Shown: positions 8,623 to 18,557, counted from the first letter of the stretch. The stretch: 64,000 nucleotides of DNA from Rhodanobacteraceae bacterium (GCA_016708465.1 JADJFT010000001.1:124001-188000); one strand, 5' to 3'. Made by a program: numbers and translations. The notes: generated by a model not told the origin, from the sequence alone.

Positions 8623-11600
8623 CTAGGTATCGAGGTAGAGATTTTCCATCTCCGGATGATTGAACGGGCGTGCGCCGATACGGCCAAGGACAGCGATCTG
8701 GCCGCCGGTTTCATCGACCGCGCGGTCGCGTTCGAGGCCGCGCGAGAGTGATGTCGCCGGTGAGGGTGTGGGCCAGACGGCAATCAGCTGCGGCTTCGGT
8801 TGTGGGCTAAAACCGTAGAACTTCGGTTGCGTTTCCGGACTGAACAGTTGTAACACCTTGAGGCCATTCGCGCCGTCCGCGACATAGCCGAACAAGGACG
8901 CATTCGTTGCCGCGACGACGATGTCGCGGGCGTCGTTGATCGCACCATCGGCATTGAACATCTGGTAAAGCGCCGGCGATTCCGGTTTGGTGACATTGAT
9001 GATCGCGATGCCATCTGCGCCATCCGCGACATAGGCATACGTGCGTGCGACATGCAGTTTCGCCGCGTGCAGCAGCGGAACCCGCGCATCCGGCACGATT
9101 CGCGGTTGCGCCGGGTTGGTCACATCGACAACTTCAAGGCCGCGTGCCGTGGTCGCGAACAGATAGCGGAACTGCATCTGTGACGCGCGTGGATCAGCAA
9201 GCGCGATCGTTGTCACCGCGCGCGGTTGCATCGGGTCAGACATGTCGAGTACAACAATGCCCTTCGGCGTGCTTGCATAGAACCAGGTACCGGCAATGGC
9301 GAGATGACTCACACCATCAAGGACATTGCCCTCATTCCAGGTCAGTGCGCGCGTGAGCTGGTTGTTGCGCAGTTCGCCATCCGCCAGCGTGTTGATGTCG
9401 ACGAGGATCAGACCTTCTTCGGCATCGGTCAGGAATGCGAAGTTGTAGATCGCTAGGAACGGTTGCTCCATATTCGTAACGCGGATCAGATCGCCGCTGT
9501 TGCGTGCAGGATGGATCGGCTGCGTCGTCGGTAATACGACGCAGGTTGCGGCCTTCGACTCAACCACGCTGTCGTGGCCAAGCGGCGAACTGGGCGCGCT
9601 GATAATGCGTTGGCTAAAGCCCTTATTCGCCACGCTCGCGATGTCGTAGACCACCAAACCACGGCCGGCTTCGGCGACATACAGATATTCGCCGCGATGC
9701 TGCAGGCAACCAACGCCATCGGCTGAATGCGAAAAGCATTCGGGCAATGCCCGCGCACGCGCCTCATGCTTGCCGTAGCGTTCTGGATAGGCGTAACGAT
9801 GCAGATAAGAGCCGATGACTGCCTGTGGTTCATCCCACTCGGTTACTGGAACTGCGCTGAGTGTCCGCTCACCACCGACAAAAGCGTTGTAGCCGAGGAA
9901 GTCGACGAAGTCGGTTCCCTGCAGCAGTAGCTGGGCCATGATCGCGTTGTTGTCGTTCTGCTGGCTCAGGTGGCAATCGGTACAGGTCTTGGTTTCGCCG
10001 CGTCGCTCGGTGTGCGGGTAGTGAGGCGCGAAGGCTTGTGACGAAAAACCGGCGGCGCTGATCGGCGGTTGCTGGATATAGATGCGCTCGCGGTTGCTGT
10101 TCGTTGACGACAACACCAAGGCCGAACTCGAGCGTACCGGTGCGATCTTGCCGCCCTTGACCTCGCCATGGCGACCGAGTTGAAACATGTCGTCGCGGGC
10201 AATTTGCGGGTTGTAGGTTGCGTAGTTGCGCGTATCGCCGCCTTCGTAATGTTGACGTTCGGTCTTCCAGTTCGCCTGGATCGGCAGATGGCAGCCGCCA
10301 CAACTCGTGGTCCACGAGGTATGGCAGCTATAGCAGAGCATCTTGTCCTCATTGTGTGCGCGCTGTTGCTTCGGTACGCCGGCACCCCAGTTCTGTTGCG
10401 CGGTGTCGTTCGAGACCGTGTGCGCGCGCGTCGCCTTCGCGTTGTAGGCGGCGGATTCCTTGTTGGCGATGTCTTTCAGTAGCGACAACGTCCATTCCAG
10501 TCCGGCAGTGACCGCCGAGCGCTGAATCAATTGTCCGTTGACCCATTCGAAGCGTTTTTTGCCGTCTGGATTGCGGATCAGCGCGAGTTGTTTGCCCTTC
10601 GGGCTGGCCATCGGCCCCGACGTGCTGAGTGACGGATAGTCATCGACGGTGCCGTGGCAGTCTTGGCACTGAACTTCGACACCGGCCATGACCTCACCGA
10701 CGATGTGGCCGTTCCCGTGGGCATCTTGTGCGTAGTGGCAGTCGACGCATTGCAGGCCGAGATCGACGTGGATCGAACTCATGTGCACGGCCTTCTCGAA
10801 TTTCTTCGGATCGTTGTCGTCGATCGGCTGGTTATCCGAGGTCAGCAGCGTGCCTTCGCGGTCACGCTTGAACACGGCGCGGAAGTTCCAGCCATGGCCG
10901 TGGTAATCGGCAAACTGGGTGTCTTTCAAGATCGGATTGTTTTGCGACACCTGCTGCAGGAATTTCGGGTCGGACCATAAGCCACGGATTGCCGCTTCCT
11001 CGGGGTTACGCAAGTTGATCGCACGGATTTCCGCGGCACTCGGCTTACGTTCTTCCTTCGGCCACATCGATGGCGCATCTGATTCGTAGTCCCACATCGT
11101 GTAGCCGAGCATGCTGTTGATGAACATATTCGGCTGGTGCATGTGGCAGATCATGCACTGGCTGGTCGGAATGGCGCGGGTGAACTCGTGCTTGAGCGGA
11201 TGGCCGGGTTCATCGTGTGGAATGGTCGGATCGACTTGTTGCGATGCCCCGGTGTTGCCGAATTGTGCATAGCCAGCGGAATGCCGTGGATCACGGTCAT
11301 TGGCGTAGACGACATGACAGGACGAACAGCCGGATGAGCGGTAGTCGCCGGGATTGTCATTGGTGCCGAGGAACCACAGATGCGGATCGTTCAAGCGCGT
11401 CTTGTGGATGTTCAGCGCCGGAATCGCGACGCGTTGTCCGGTGGACGGGCCGCGGTTGCTCTGCTTCAGGTCGGGACGCCCGGGTTCTTCCAAACGCTGG
11501 ATTTGGCCCAGCGAGTCCGGCAGGCCGGTCTCTGCGAACGTGGTGTTGATGTTGCGGCCACCGCGTTCGAACACGCGGAAGACATCGGCCGGCGGAATCA

Positions 11601-12366
11601 CTTCCCAGGCTGGCAGTGGGAACAGTTGCGGCAAGATGCCACGTGGTGCCATGTCCGGTGTGACTGCGATCAACGCCTTGACCACATTCGGTTGCGAATC
11701 ACGGGTGTAGCTCTCGCCAAGCAGATAGCGCTTATACGGCAGGATGCCGTTGTTGTAGCTGGCACCACCCCAGAGCATCGCACTCGTCGCCATCAGGCTG
11801 CGTTCGCTGGCCTGGATGATCGGCAGATGACAGGCGCCGCAGGCCTCGCGCGCGATGCGCAGATCGCCCGGGTTGACGAAGCGCACGAACTCCGGCGCTT
11901 CCTTGTTCAGTGCCGCATAACTGTGCGCCGGATTGGCACTGTCTTTCCATTTGGATGGATATCGCGACAACACATGGGCGCTATCCATCGCCGATTGGTA
12001 GAGCGGATCGAACGGACTGGCGCTGCCAAATTCGCCGTGTTTATCCGCGTGCTCGGCATGCTCGGCGTCGCCGAAGTGATGCGCAGCGCGGACGCTGAAA
12101 TCGACATTCACCGGTGCCTGGATCGAGGCATTGCCGCCATGGCAGTCAGTACAACCGAGCACGACAGCGGGGGATGCGTGCATGGTGTGGCGATCGGTCT
12201 GGCCGTGACAACTGACGCAGCCTTCGGACTTGGCGTTGGCCTGATCCCAGCTTTGCGTCTTCGGCGCCGAAGCGGCGGTCGTGTAGCTGCGTTCGACCGG
12301 TTTTTGTTCGGATGCCGACACGCTCAAGGACAGACACGCCATTACCATCAAGACGATCCTGCGCAT
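8623..12366 (-). CDS. Secreted decaheme c-type cytochrome fused to an LVIVD beta-propeller
   Basis: Electron-transfer protein of about 1,247 residues. The start at 12366 has a well-spaced gaggtg; in-frame codons just upstream (ATG 12372, GTG 12375) are alternatives. A signal peptide ends near SVSASEQ. Ten CxxCH heme motifs lie between residues about 50 and 800, so ten c-type hemes are expected outside the cytoplasm. From about 885 to 1200 there are six LVIVD-type repeats such as GLVVYDIAS, GIVVLDMSDPMQPR and GLEVVDVTNPAQPR, which form a propeller. The frame meets TAG at 8623-8625, yet the same frame then reads GKPWWTTDQVEGPNG with GC-rich third positions and ends at a second TAG at 8518-8520. 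The original protein was probably about 33 residues longer. It is last in a three-gene unit with a barrel protein and a GlcG-type lipoprotein. Confidence 0.85.
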   Translation of the reverse strand: MRRIVLMVMACLSLSVSASEQKPVERSYTTAASAPKTQSWDQANAKSEGCVSCHGQTDRHTMHASPAVVLGCTDCHGGNASIQAPVNVDFSVRAAHHFGDAEHAEHADKHGEFGSASPFDPLYQSAMDSAHVLSRYPSKWKDSANPAHSYAALNKEAPEFVRFVNPGDLRIAREACGACHLPIIQASERSLMATSAMLWGGASYNNGILPYKRYLLGESYTRDSQPNVVKALIAVTPDMAPRGILPQLFPLPAWEVIPPADVFRVFERGGRNINTTFAETGLPDSLGQIQRLEEPGRPDLKQSNRGPSTGQRVAIPALNIHKTRLNDPHLWFLGTNDNPGDYRSSGCSSCHVVYANDRDPRHSAGYAQFGNTGASQQVDPTIPHDEPGHPLKHEFTRAIPTSQCMICHMHQPNMFINSMLGYTMWDYESDAPSMWPKEERKPSAAEIRAINLRNPEEAAIRGLWSDPKFLQQVSQNNPILKDTQFADYHGHGWNFRAVFKRDREGTLLTSDNQPIDDNDPKKFEKAVHMSSIHVDLGLQCVDCHYAQDAHGNGHIVGEVMAGVEVQCQDCHGTVDDYPSLSTSGPMASPKGKQLALIRNPDGKKRFEWVNGQLIQRSAVTAGLEWTLSLLKDIANKESAAYNAKATRAHTVSNDTAQQNWGAGVPKQQRAHNEDKMLCYSCHTSWTTSCGGCHLPIQANWKTERQHYEGGDTRNYATYNPQIARDDMFQLGRHGEVKGGKIAPVRSSSALVLSSTNSNRERIYIQQPPISAAGFSSQAFAPHYPHTERRGETKTCTDCHLSQQNDNNAIMAQLLLQGTDFVDFLGYNAFVGGERTLSAVPVTEWDEPQAVIGSYLHRYAYPERYGKHEARARALPECFSHSADGVGCLQHRGEYLYVAEAGRGLVVYDIASVANKGFSQRIISAPSSPLGHDSVVESKAATCVVLPTTQPIHPARNSGDLIRVTNMEQPFLAIYNFAFLTDAEEGLILVDINTLADGELRNNQLTRALTWNEGNVLDGVSHLAIAGTWFYASTPKGIVVLDMSDPMQPRAVTTIALADPRASQMQFRYLFATTARGLEVVDVTNPAQPRIVPDARVPLLHAAKLHVARTYAYVADGADGIAIINVTKPESPALYQMFNADGAINDARDIVVAATNASLFGYVADGANGLKVLQLFSPETQPKFYGFSPQPKPQLIAVWPTPSPATSLSRGLERDRAVDETGGQIAVLGRIGARPFNHPEMENLYLDT

Positions 12367-12376
12367 GAACATCACC

Positions 12377-14176
12377 TCAGTAGTTCACGACAACATTGGC
12401 GAGCACCGTGGCGTAGGTGTCGTTACTGCCGTACAGATTTTCGAGGCCGCTGCCGGGGAACAACGCAGCGGCGGAGAGGCGCAGGATCGTGTTTTGGCTT
12501 GCTAACGGTCGCCAGATCCAGGCCACGGAGAGGTCGGTACCGATGCTGCGCTTGATCGGCGCCTGATTGCGTGCGACTTCGAGCGTGGCGGTGTCATCGA
12601 ACCAGAGTTGATTGACGTTGGCCGAAACCCGCGATTGCGGTGTCAGGTCGAAATCGGCGCCGAGGCCAATCAGATGCAGCCCCGGATTTTCGAAGTTCGA
12701 CTGGCCCAGTTCGCGTGACGAGCGCAATGACGGCAGCAGCGAATTGCGGCCGGCGAGGGCGACACCGCCGCCGCCAATCAGGGGTAGATTCTGGCGCACC
12801 CAATAACTTGTATCGGCGCCGGCGAAGATCGGATTCTCGAAGATCGCATCGTAACCCTGCGATTTATCGTCGAACGGATCGCGGTCGCCACTCGCATACG
12901 CTGCCGAAGCACGCACACGGATCCAGTCGAAATCCATCGACGCCTCGGCGGCAGCGAAACCTGCCTGCAGATCGGAATCGCGACCGGTGAAGGTGCCAAT
13001 GTTGTTGCCGAAAAGATAATAGGCGCTGGCAGTGAGATTCACGCGACCGAAGTGGCCGTCGCCGTTGTAGCCAATATAGGTGGCGTCGTATTCGCGCAAG
13101 CTTTCGCTGCCGAGCGACGACGGTCGCGCCAGAAATCCGTTCTCATCGAAAAAGAATTCATCTTCTCGATTGCGGTTGTGCACGATCGTCGCCTGCGAGG
13201 TGAAACCGACGCGCGGCCAGTCCTGGCGATAAAGATTGGCGATGAACACATCGTCGTCGCGAAGGCCGGCAGCGATGTCGTTCAAGCCGGAGTTGGTGTC
13301 CTTTTCGATGCGCCGAAACCAGGCCAGGTTGTACTGCCAGCGGTTGTTGTCGCGATTGCCGAACAGCCGCGCGCCAAACTGCAGGTCTTGAAACAGAAAG
13401 CCGCGAAAGTCGGTCGAGAACGGCTGAATGCCGATGCGCACGGCATCAAAGTCATAGCGATCGGAGACATCGCGCAGATGTTTGTCGACGAATAACTCCT
13501 GCACCGCGACGAAGCCATCATCGCGCGTGTCGCCAAGCCGTGGGTCGATTTGCAGCACGCGCCGGTCAGCGACATCGACACGGTTGTAGTTGAAGGCCAA
13601 GGTCAGGCGGTATTCGTATTCCGGCGGTTTGAACGTGGTGTTGCCCTTGTAATAGACCAAGCCGGCGAGAAAGGTCTGCGCGAAGATGTTCTGCTCGATG
13701 TTGCCGAAGATGCTGTTGCTGTCCGGCTCCTCGGTGGATTGCGCACCGACTGGCGTCGGGATCGTGCGTGGTTCGAGTACCGTGTCCGACACGCCGAGCA
13801 CCGACAAGAACCAGTCGTCGCCGTGAATCGGTTTGTCACCCTTCCAGATGTTGTTGTTGTAGGGGTCGTACCACGGGTACTTCTGGCCCAGCGCTTCCAT
13901 GATCCGCCAGCGGTCGGGCAGTGGCACGAATTCGCCAACCACATCATTTGGCGCGGGCGCGATCGCGCCGTCATTGCGGTCTGGCCATTCCGGGCGTTGC
14001 GGGACGGGATGACCCGGACGCCGACGTGGAATATCCGACGTGTAGGGATCGTAGTTGAGCGCGAACAATGTCGATGAATCCAGTAGCGCATCGCCACTCG
14101 GAATCTCGATCAACTTGGCTGTTGTCGATGACGCACAGAGCAGGGTGATGATCGCGGCAAGGGCTTGGCGGCGCAT
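12377..14176 (-). CDS. Putative outer-membrane beta-barrel protein
   Basis: About 599 residues from ATG 14176 (MRRQALAAII), with a signal peptide ending near SSTTA. The mature protein is rich in alternating hydrophobic/aromatic segments (for example YRLTLAFNYNR, VNLTASAYYLFG, ATVLANVVVNY) and ends in a C-terminal aromatic (VVVNY), typical of outer-membrane barrels. I do not recognise a named family. It lies 10 bases upstream of the decaheme cytochrome and directly after the GlcG lipoprotein, so it may form a membrane conduit or anchor for that cytochrome; this is inference from position only. Confidence 0.65.
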   Translation of the reverse strand: MRRQALAAIITLLCASSTTAKLIEIPSGDALLDSSTLFALNYDPYTSDIPRRRPGHPVPQRPEWPDRNDGAIAPAPNDVVGEFVPLPDRWRIMEALGQKYPWYDPYNNNIWKGDKPIHGDDWFLSVLGVSDTVLEPRTIPTPVGAQSTEEPDSNSIFGNIEQNIFAQTFLAGLVYYKGNTTFKPPEYEYRLTLAFNYNRVDVADRRVLQIDPRLGDTRDDGFVAVQELFVDKHLRDVSDRYDFDAVRIGIQPFSTDFRGFLFQDLQFGARLFGNRDNNRWQYNLAWFRRIEKDTNSGLNDIAAGLRDDDVFIANLYRQDWPRVGFTSQATIVHNRNREDEFFFDENGFLARPSSLGSESLREYDATYIGYNGDGHFGRVNLTASAYYLFGNNIGTFTGRDSDLQAGFAAAEASMDFDWIRVRASAAYASGDRDPFDDKSQGYDAIFENPIFAGADTSYWVRQNLPLIGGGGVALAGRNSLLPSLRSSRELGQSNFENPGLHLIGLGADFDLTPQSRVSANVNQLWFDDTATLEVARNQAPIKRSIGTDLSVAWIWRPLASQNTILRLSAAALFPGSGLENLYGSNDTYATVLANVVVNY

Positions 14177-14177
14177 C

Positions 14178-16204
14178 TTAAAGACCCTCGCAAACAGACT
14201 GTTCGTTGGAATCGAGGAAGGGTGCTTGCGGACATTGCACGTAGCGCAGGCGCACGCCTTGCGGCTGTAGTCGGTCGGAGCGCATTTCCGGCGAGGCATG
14301 GCGCAGGCCGGTATTCAGTGTTGCCGCCGCGTTCTTCAGACCGAGGGCCGCGACCATGTCATCTTGATCGATGCCATCACCGGATACGCCGATGGCACCA
14401 ACCAGATCATTGCCGCGATAGATCGGCACTGCCCCGGGAAATATTTGGATGCCGTTGCGCAGGCGCAAATTTCGGGTGCAGCCGGCGTTGCCGAACTCCG
14501 GGCGCAGTTCGAGGATCGGCGTTGTATCGGCGGCCAAATACGCCGAGAGAATCTGTGCGATCTGGTTGTTCACCAAATCAAACTGCAAGCCGTCCGAGAA
14601 CGGACTCCAGTTCGCGAACGGTTTCGACAGCGGACCATTGGCGGTGCCGCGGATGCCATCAGGAAAAAACGGCCGCGAGACATTGCCGAGCGCACGCGGC
14701 GTCAGCGCATACGGGCCAGCACGCAGTCCCTGTCCGCTCGCAAACAAGTTGGGTTCGGCAAAGAACGTCTGGGTTGCATCGACGACGTCGCCGAAATCGA
14801 CGCGGGTGCTCGACGGTGTGCCATCGGCATTCAAATACACCGCATCCGGCAGGGCGGCGAGTTCGGTTTCAGCGATGTCGCTGGAAAAAAATGCAGCGCT
14901 GCGCGCTTTTTGCACGGCGACATCAATGCCGAACATCGGTGCGTCGCGGGTGCGGGCGAAGGCGAGGATGCTGCCCTCGGTATCGACGACGACGACACCG
15001 ACGCGCGCCTGCGTGCCAAACGGTGTGCGGATTTGTGCACGCGTGTGATTGGCCACCGCGAGGCCGGCACGAACCAGTTCGCGCGCTTCGATGGCACTGA
15101 TGCCACCGGCTTCGGCGCCGGCTTTGGGCGCAAATCGTGGCTGATTCTGGGGATCGACCAGCACGAAGGCGTCGAGGCCAGGATAGTCGGTGCTGTCAGC
15201 GCGGATGCCCGATGCCGGCGTGCCAAAGGCGACACCGGGTTGGATTGTGCCGTCGCTGAACGCGAACAGGTTCAAGACGGCACCGCTGCTTGCAGGCAAG
15301 CTGGCATAGCTTGGTGCTTGCGCCGGGTTGCGACTGAGATCGGCGAAATCGACGTCGCTGTAGCGAAAGGTTTTGCCGTCGACGGTGATGCGATCGCCAC
15401 GACGGTCGAGTGGTGCACCGAAGCCGAAGCTTGCTGCGGTCGCGATCAGTTCGTCGACATCGCGGTCGCGGTCGCTGACGTTCAGATCGAGGCCGTAGTT
15501 GCCATCGGCGACCACGCCAACGCCGCCCACCGGTGTGCCGCCCTTGTATAGCGGAATCCACCCGGATCTGCGGACAGGCCAAGTGGCGCTGACTTGGGCC
15601 CGACTCCGACATTGGACCCAGGGGCGAACAAGCCAGCGAGCACCGGTGCCGGCAGGTTGATCACGTCCGAGCACAGAAACTGCGAAAACTGGGTTCCGAA
15701 CAATGGCCCCGATGGGCCGCCAAATTCGCCGGGATTGAAGTGCTCTTGGACAATTTGGCTGGCGGTGCGGGTTGAGAAGGCGTTGCCTTCCGACGACAGA
15801 TAGGCGCCGGTGACTGCTTTCGAGATCGCGGCGAGTTCGCTTGGAATGATCGCGATATTTTCGAGGCCGCCTTGCACGCCGCGGCCGGAACTGATGGTCA
15901 CCGTGGTGCGTGCGCCGGTCATGCGATAGACGCCGAGCACATTGCCGACGCGATCGACCACGGCAATCGTCGCCGGCTGGTTCTGGGCCTGCGCTTCGTT
16001 GACCGCCTGGGCGATCACCTTCTGGACGTCGGCGACGCTGAGGAAGCTGTCGGCATTCGCACACGAACCGGTGCAACCGGAATCGGTTGTGCCCGCCGGT
16101 GGCGGCGAAGTGCCGACCGGATCGCCGGAATTGCCACTACCGCTGCAGCCCGCAATGAAGATGGCAAAAACCATCCATCCCCACTGACGATGAAGTCCGT
16201 GCAT
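14178..16204 (-). CDS. Lipoprotein with two GlcG/HbpS-like domains, single-base frameshift
   Basis: ATG 16204 gives MHGLHRQWGWMVFAIFIAGC, a lipoprotein signal with lipobox cysteine. Two GlcG/HbpS (DUF336) domains follow, the first with SVADVQKVIAQAVNEA and TIAVVDRVGNVLGVYRM, the second with ISAIEARELVRAGLAVA and VGVVVVDTEGSILAFAR. This fold binds heme or small ligands in other bacteria. The reading frame shifts near 15555, where GLSADPGG in one frame continues as IPLYKGG in another; adding one base gives 676 codons. First gene of the unit with the barrel protein and the decaheme cytochrome, so a heme-related role is plausible but unproven. Confidence 0.75.
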
Positions 16205-16358
16205 CCGCCTTCTCCCCAAGACCGGTACGCGCCCCGCAGTGTAGCCCCGATGCACAGTATTTTTGTAGGCTTCGGCGCGCGGGCGCTGAAGTCGCGGCGT
16301 TCCAGAACGAGTGCAGTCGAGTGCTGGCAGTTGTGCGGTTGTCGAGTTACAAATACAC

Positions 16359-16976
16359 ATGACTTTGCTCTCGCGCGCGTTTGCGATCGTGCTCACCATG
16401 CTCTCGGTGAGCATTCTGATGTCCGGCTGTTCGACCGCTGAGGATGAGGCGTCTTCATCGGCCTATAGCGCGGCCTGCGAAGGACCGCCGCTGCGCAATA
16501 TTGAACTGCGCAATGCCGCGCAGGAGGACGGCTACGACATCAATCCGCGTTACAACTGCATCGACAAAGCCTCATTCGTGGCGGTGCATGAACAGCGGGC
16601 AAAGTGGGAAGCCGCGAACACGCCAGCGGCGTTAGCCCAGGTGGCCGCGGAACGGGCAAAGCGAATCGCAGACGAGCAGGCGCATGCAGTCGCTACCGCC
16701 GCCAGCCGAGAATCAGCAGTTCAGCGATCATCGACGGCCAGCGCAGCACTGGTGCGATGTACGTCTGCCGACGGCCAGCGCAGCGTGCTGCAGCGCGGTC
16801 CGTGTGCACTTGGCGAGACGCAGACGCAGGTGAGCGCAACCAGTGCATTGATGGAACGCTCCGATGCCAATACCGGGCTCATCAGATGCACCTCACGGGA
16901 CGGCAAGAACGTGAGTATCCAGCGCGGCAACTGCGCAAATCCGGACGACTATCAACAACGCCTCGGCGATCGCTAA
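16359..16976 (+). CDS. Small lipoprotein with two CTS-DG-QRG repeats
   Basis: About 205 residues. The start at 16359 is chosen because it opens the signal sequence MTLLSRAFAIVLTMLSVSI followed by lipobox SGC. The C-terminal half holds two similar units, LVRCTSADGQRSVLQRGPC and LIRCTSRDGKNVSIQRGNC, resembling the short DUF4124-type motif seen in many proteobacterial envelope proteins. The middle is Ala/Arg/Glu-rich and probably helical. Divergent from the GlcG lipoprotein, with a 154-base gap that must hold both promoters. Function unknown. Confidence 0.65.
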   Translation: MTLLSRAFAIVLTMLSVSILMSGCSTAEDEASSSAYSAACEGPPLRNIELRNAAQEDGYDINPRYNCIDKASFVAVHEQRAKWEAANTPAALAQVAAERAKRIADEQAHAVATAASRESAVQRSSTASAALVRCTSADGQRSVLQRGPCALGETQTQVSATSALMERSDANTGLIRCTSRDGKNVSIQRGNCANPDDYQQRLGDR

Positions 16977-17104
16977 CCACCGCACCGCAGGACGGCGCCG
17001 GGCCAGAATGAAATGAGGCCCGGTGACTGTCCGCTTGGACGGTCCAAGTACTTTGCCGCATCAAAGGCCACTAGCTTCAGCGGAGCCTTGGCCTTCTTCT
17101 TCAT
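16973..17104 (-). pseudogene. Fragment resembling an addiction-module antitoxin N-terminus
   Basis: A 43-residue frame begins MKKKAKAPLKLVAFDAAKYL, resembling the start of HigA-like antidote proteins (FDAAEYLD). After residue 23 the similarity stops and the frame runs through a hairpin to a stop overlapping the preceding lipoprotein gene. Its start codon lies only 3 bases from the end of the IS3 element. Probably the remnant of a cassette-borne antitoxin cut down by rearrangement. The family call rests on about 20 residues. Confidence 0.35.
16998..17023. terminator. Hairpin after the small lipoprotein gene
   Basis: ccgggcc at 16998-17004 pairs with ggcccgg at 17017-17023 around a 12-base loop. 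No T-run follows on either strand, so it may be a weak or Rho-assisted terminator, or part of the island boundary. Confidence 0.35.
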
Positions 17105-17135
17105 AGTGACCTGCCGGCTTTCTTCGGACGAAGAA

Positions 17136-18027
17136 TTAGTTGAGGACGGCCACCGCAGTTGGGTTTGAATTCTCTTCGTGTTGTTCGTGTTTCGCCATCC
17201 TGGCCTTCTCCTCTTCCTGCATCCTGAACGCCTTCGGTGTCTTGTAGCCGACGCTCGAATGCGGTCTGTCCTCGTTGAAGTGTACTCGCCAGTCTTCGAT
17301 GACCGCCTTCGCTTCCATGCGATTGCGGAACCATTCCATGGCCAGGCATTCATCCCGGAACTTGCCGTTGAAGCTTTCGTTGGTCCCGTTCTGCCATGGC
17401 TTGCCAGGATCGTTCAATACCGTATCGATGTTTGCATCCTTGAGCCAGTTCAATACGGCGCGGCTGACGAACTCTGGCCCGTTGTCTGATCGCACATGTT
17501 TCGGTGCTCCGCGCTCGCTGACCAAGCGCGTCAGCACTTCGATGACGCGGCCCGCACGAATGCTGCCCTGAACGTCGATCGCCAGGCACTCGTGCGTCCA
17601 CTCGTCGACGATGGTCAGGCACTTCAGCTGCTGGTGGTTTGCGCAGGCATCAAACACGAAGTCGTAGGCCCAGACCTGATTCGGACCCGTCGCTGGCTGC
17701 GGCCGTGGCCGACTGCCTGCAATGCGCTTCTGGCCGCTTGCGCGGCACCTGAAGGTCGTTCTGTCGCCAGATCCGATGCGTGCGATCGAAGCTCATCTGC
17801 AAGCCTTCTCGTTCGAGATAGATGTTGATGCGGCGATAACCGAAGCGGGGAAATTGCGCCGAATATCGGCGCATCGCCTCGATCACCGGCGCATCCTTTG
17901 CGTCCATCCGCGATTCGTAACGCAATGCCGAACGCGACACCGAGAGCAGCGTGCACGACTTTGCCAGCGACAGGCCGCGCCGATGCGCGTACATCACCTG
18001 CTCGCGGCGAGCCGGCACGCTCACCAT
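17136..18027 (-). pseudogene. IS3 transposase OrfB (DDE integrase core), frameshifted
   Basis: The N-terminal part (VMYAHRRGLSLAKSC, FGYRRINIYLEREG) and C-terminal DDE part (LTIVDEWTHECLAIDV, SDNGPEFVS, WQNGTNESFNGKFRDECL) are clearly IS3 OrfB. The two halves are in different frames, with the switch near 17725, where RKRP should continue to QKRIAGSRPRPQ. So the transposase is inactive in this sequence, or one base is wrong. The three acidic residues of the DDE triad are present. Confidence 0.85.
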
Positions 18028-18284
18028 TTTTTTGCGTTGATTTCCTTCATGATCTCGTTCATCAGATGCTGCTCTGCCAGCAGCTTCTTCAGACGCGTGT
18101 TCTCGGCTTGCAGTGCGCGAAGCTGCTTCACATCGACAGCTTCGAGCTGGCCGTATCGTTTGCGCCAGACGTACAACGTCTGCTCGCTGATGCCGTGCTT
18201 CTTCGCCACCTCCGCGACCGGGTGCTTGTCGGCTTCGCGGAGAATTCTGACCATCTGGTCTTCGGTAAATCGGGACTTGCGCAT
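18021..18284 (-). CDS. IS3 transposase OrfA (helix-turn-helix)
   Basis: From ATG 18284 the protein starts MRKSRFTEDQMVRILREAD, the standard IS3 OrfA opening, with a helix-turn-helix (AEVAKKHGISEQTLYVWRKR) and a C-terminal leucine-rich coil (LRALQAENTRLKKLLAEQ). The end overlaps OrfB at a run of seven A on the coding strand (gcaaaaaaatgg), a classic minus-one slippery site for making the OrfAB fusion. Confidence 0.88.
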   Translation of the reverse strand: MRKSRFTEDQMVRILREADKHPVAEVAKKHGISEQTLYVWRKRYGQLEAVDVKQLRALQAENTRLKKLLAEQHLMNEIMKEINAKKW

Positions 18285-18350
18285 ACGCTCCTCGCTTGGC
18301 GCGGGAGCCATCCTCTCAAGTTTCAGTTCGTCCGAAAATCGGCAGGCAGG

Positions 18351-18557
18351 TCACGATTGTTTGACAACACAAGGCTCACCTTTTTGGCAAGGCCGATCTG
18401 AAATTGGATACCCGGATGTAACGCCAGTTGCATTAATACGAACGAGAACAACGTTTGGTGAAGTGTCCCACCAGTACTGCGCGTCGAGAGGGCATGTGCA
18501 AGCAACCGCTATTGCTGATGCGAGATACAAGCCAAGAATTGCAAGAAATTTTTTCAT
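18351..18557 (-). pseudogene. Secreted protein, cassette gene truncated by the IS3 element
   Basis: ATG 18557 opens MKKFLAILGLYLASAIAVAC, a signal peptide followed by CTCPLDAQYWWDTSPNVVLV. After 68 residues the frame ends at a TGA made by the terminal bases of the IS3 element, so the original C-terminus is lost. The start lies just after the attC at 18561-18619, where a cassette gene should begin. Function unknown; the Cys-rich start suggests a small exported protein. Confidence 0.55.

Larger units (their letters stand above)
17107..18353 (-). mobile_element. IS3-family insertion sequence, about 1,247 bp
   Basis: Ends are inverted: tgacctgcc at 17107-17115 matches ggcaggtca at 18345-18353, and the inner bases (ttcttcgga and tccgaaaat regions) are also similar. 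Two overlapping transposase frames read on the minus strand, the IS3 pattern. The flanks show no matching 3-4 bp duplication (tag versus cga), suggesting a deletion or recombination after insertion. It interrupts the integron cassette region and truncates a secreted-protein cassette on its right. Confidence 0.85.

Noticed and set aside
8623..8625. Read-through of TAG as pyrrolysine or programmed suppression
   Set aside because: No pylS/pylT or SECIS-type signal is seen, and the window has many other single-base lesions; a point change or error is simpler.
11380..12555. 391-residue plus-strand frame antisense to the decaheme cytochrome
   Set aside because: The minus strand encodes clear CxxCH motifs here. 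The plus-strand frame has no family features and is a shadow of high-GC coding.
14298..15551. 417-residue plus-strand frame
   Set aside because: Antisense to the GlcG/HbpS domains, which are recognisable on the minus strand.
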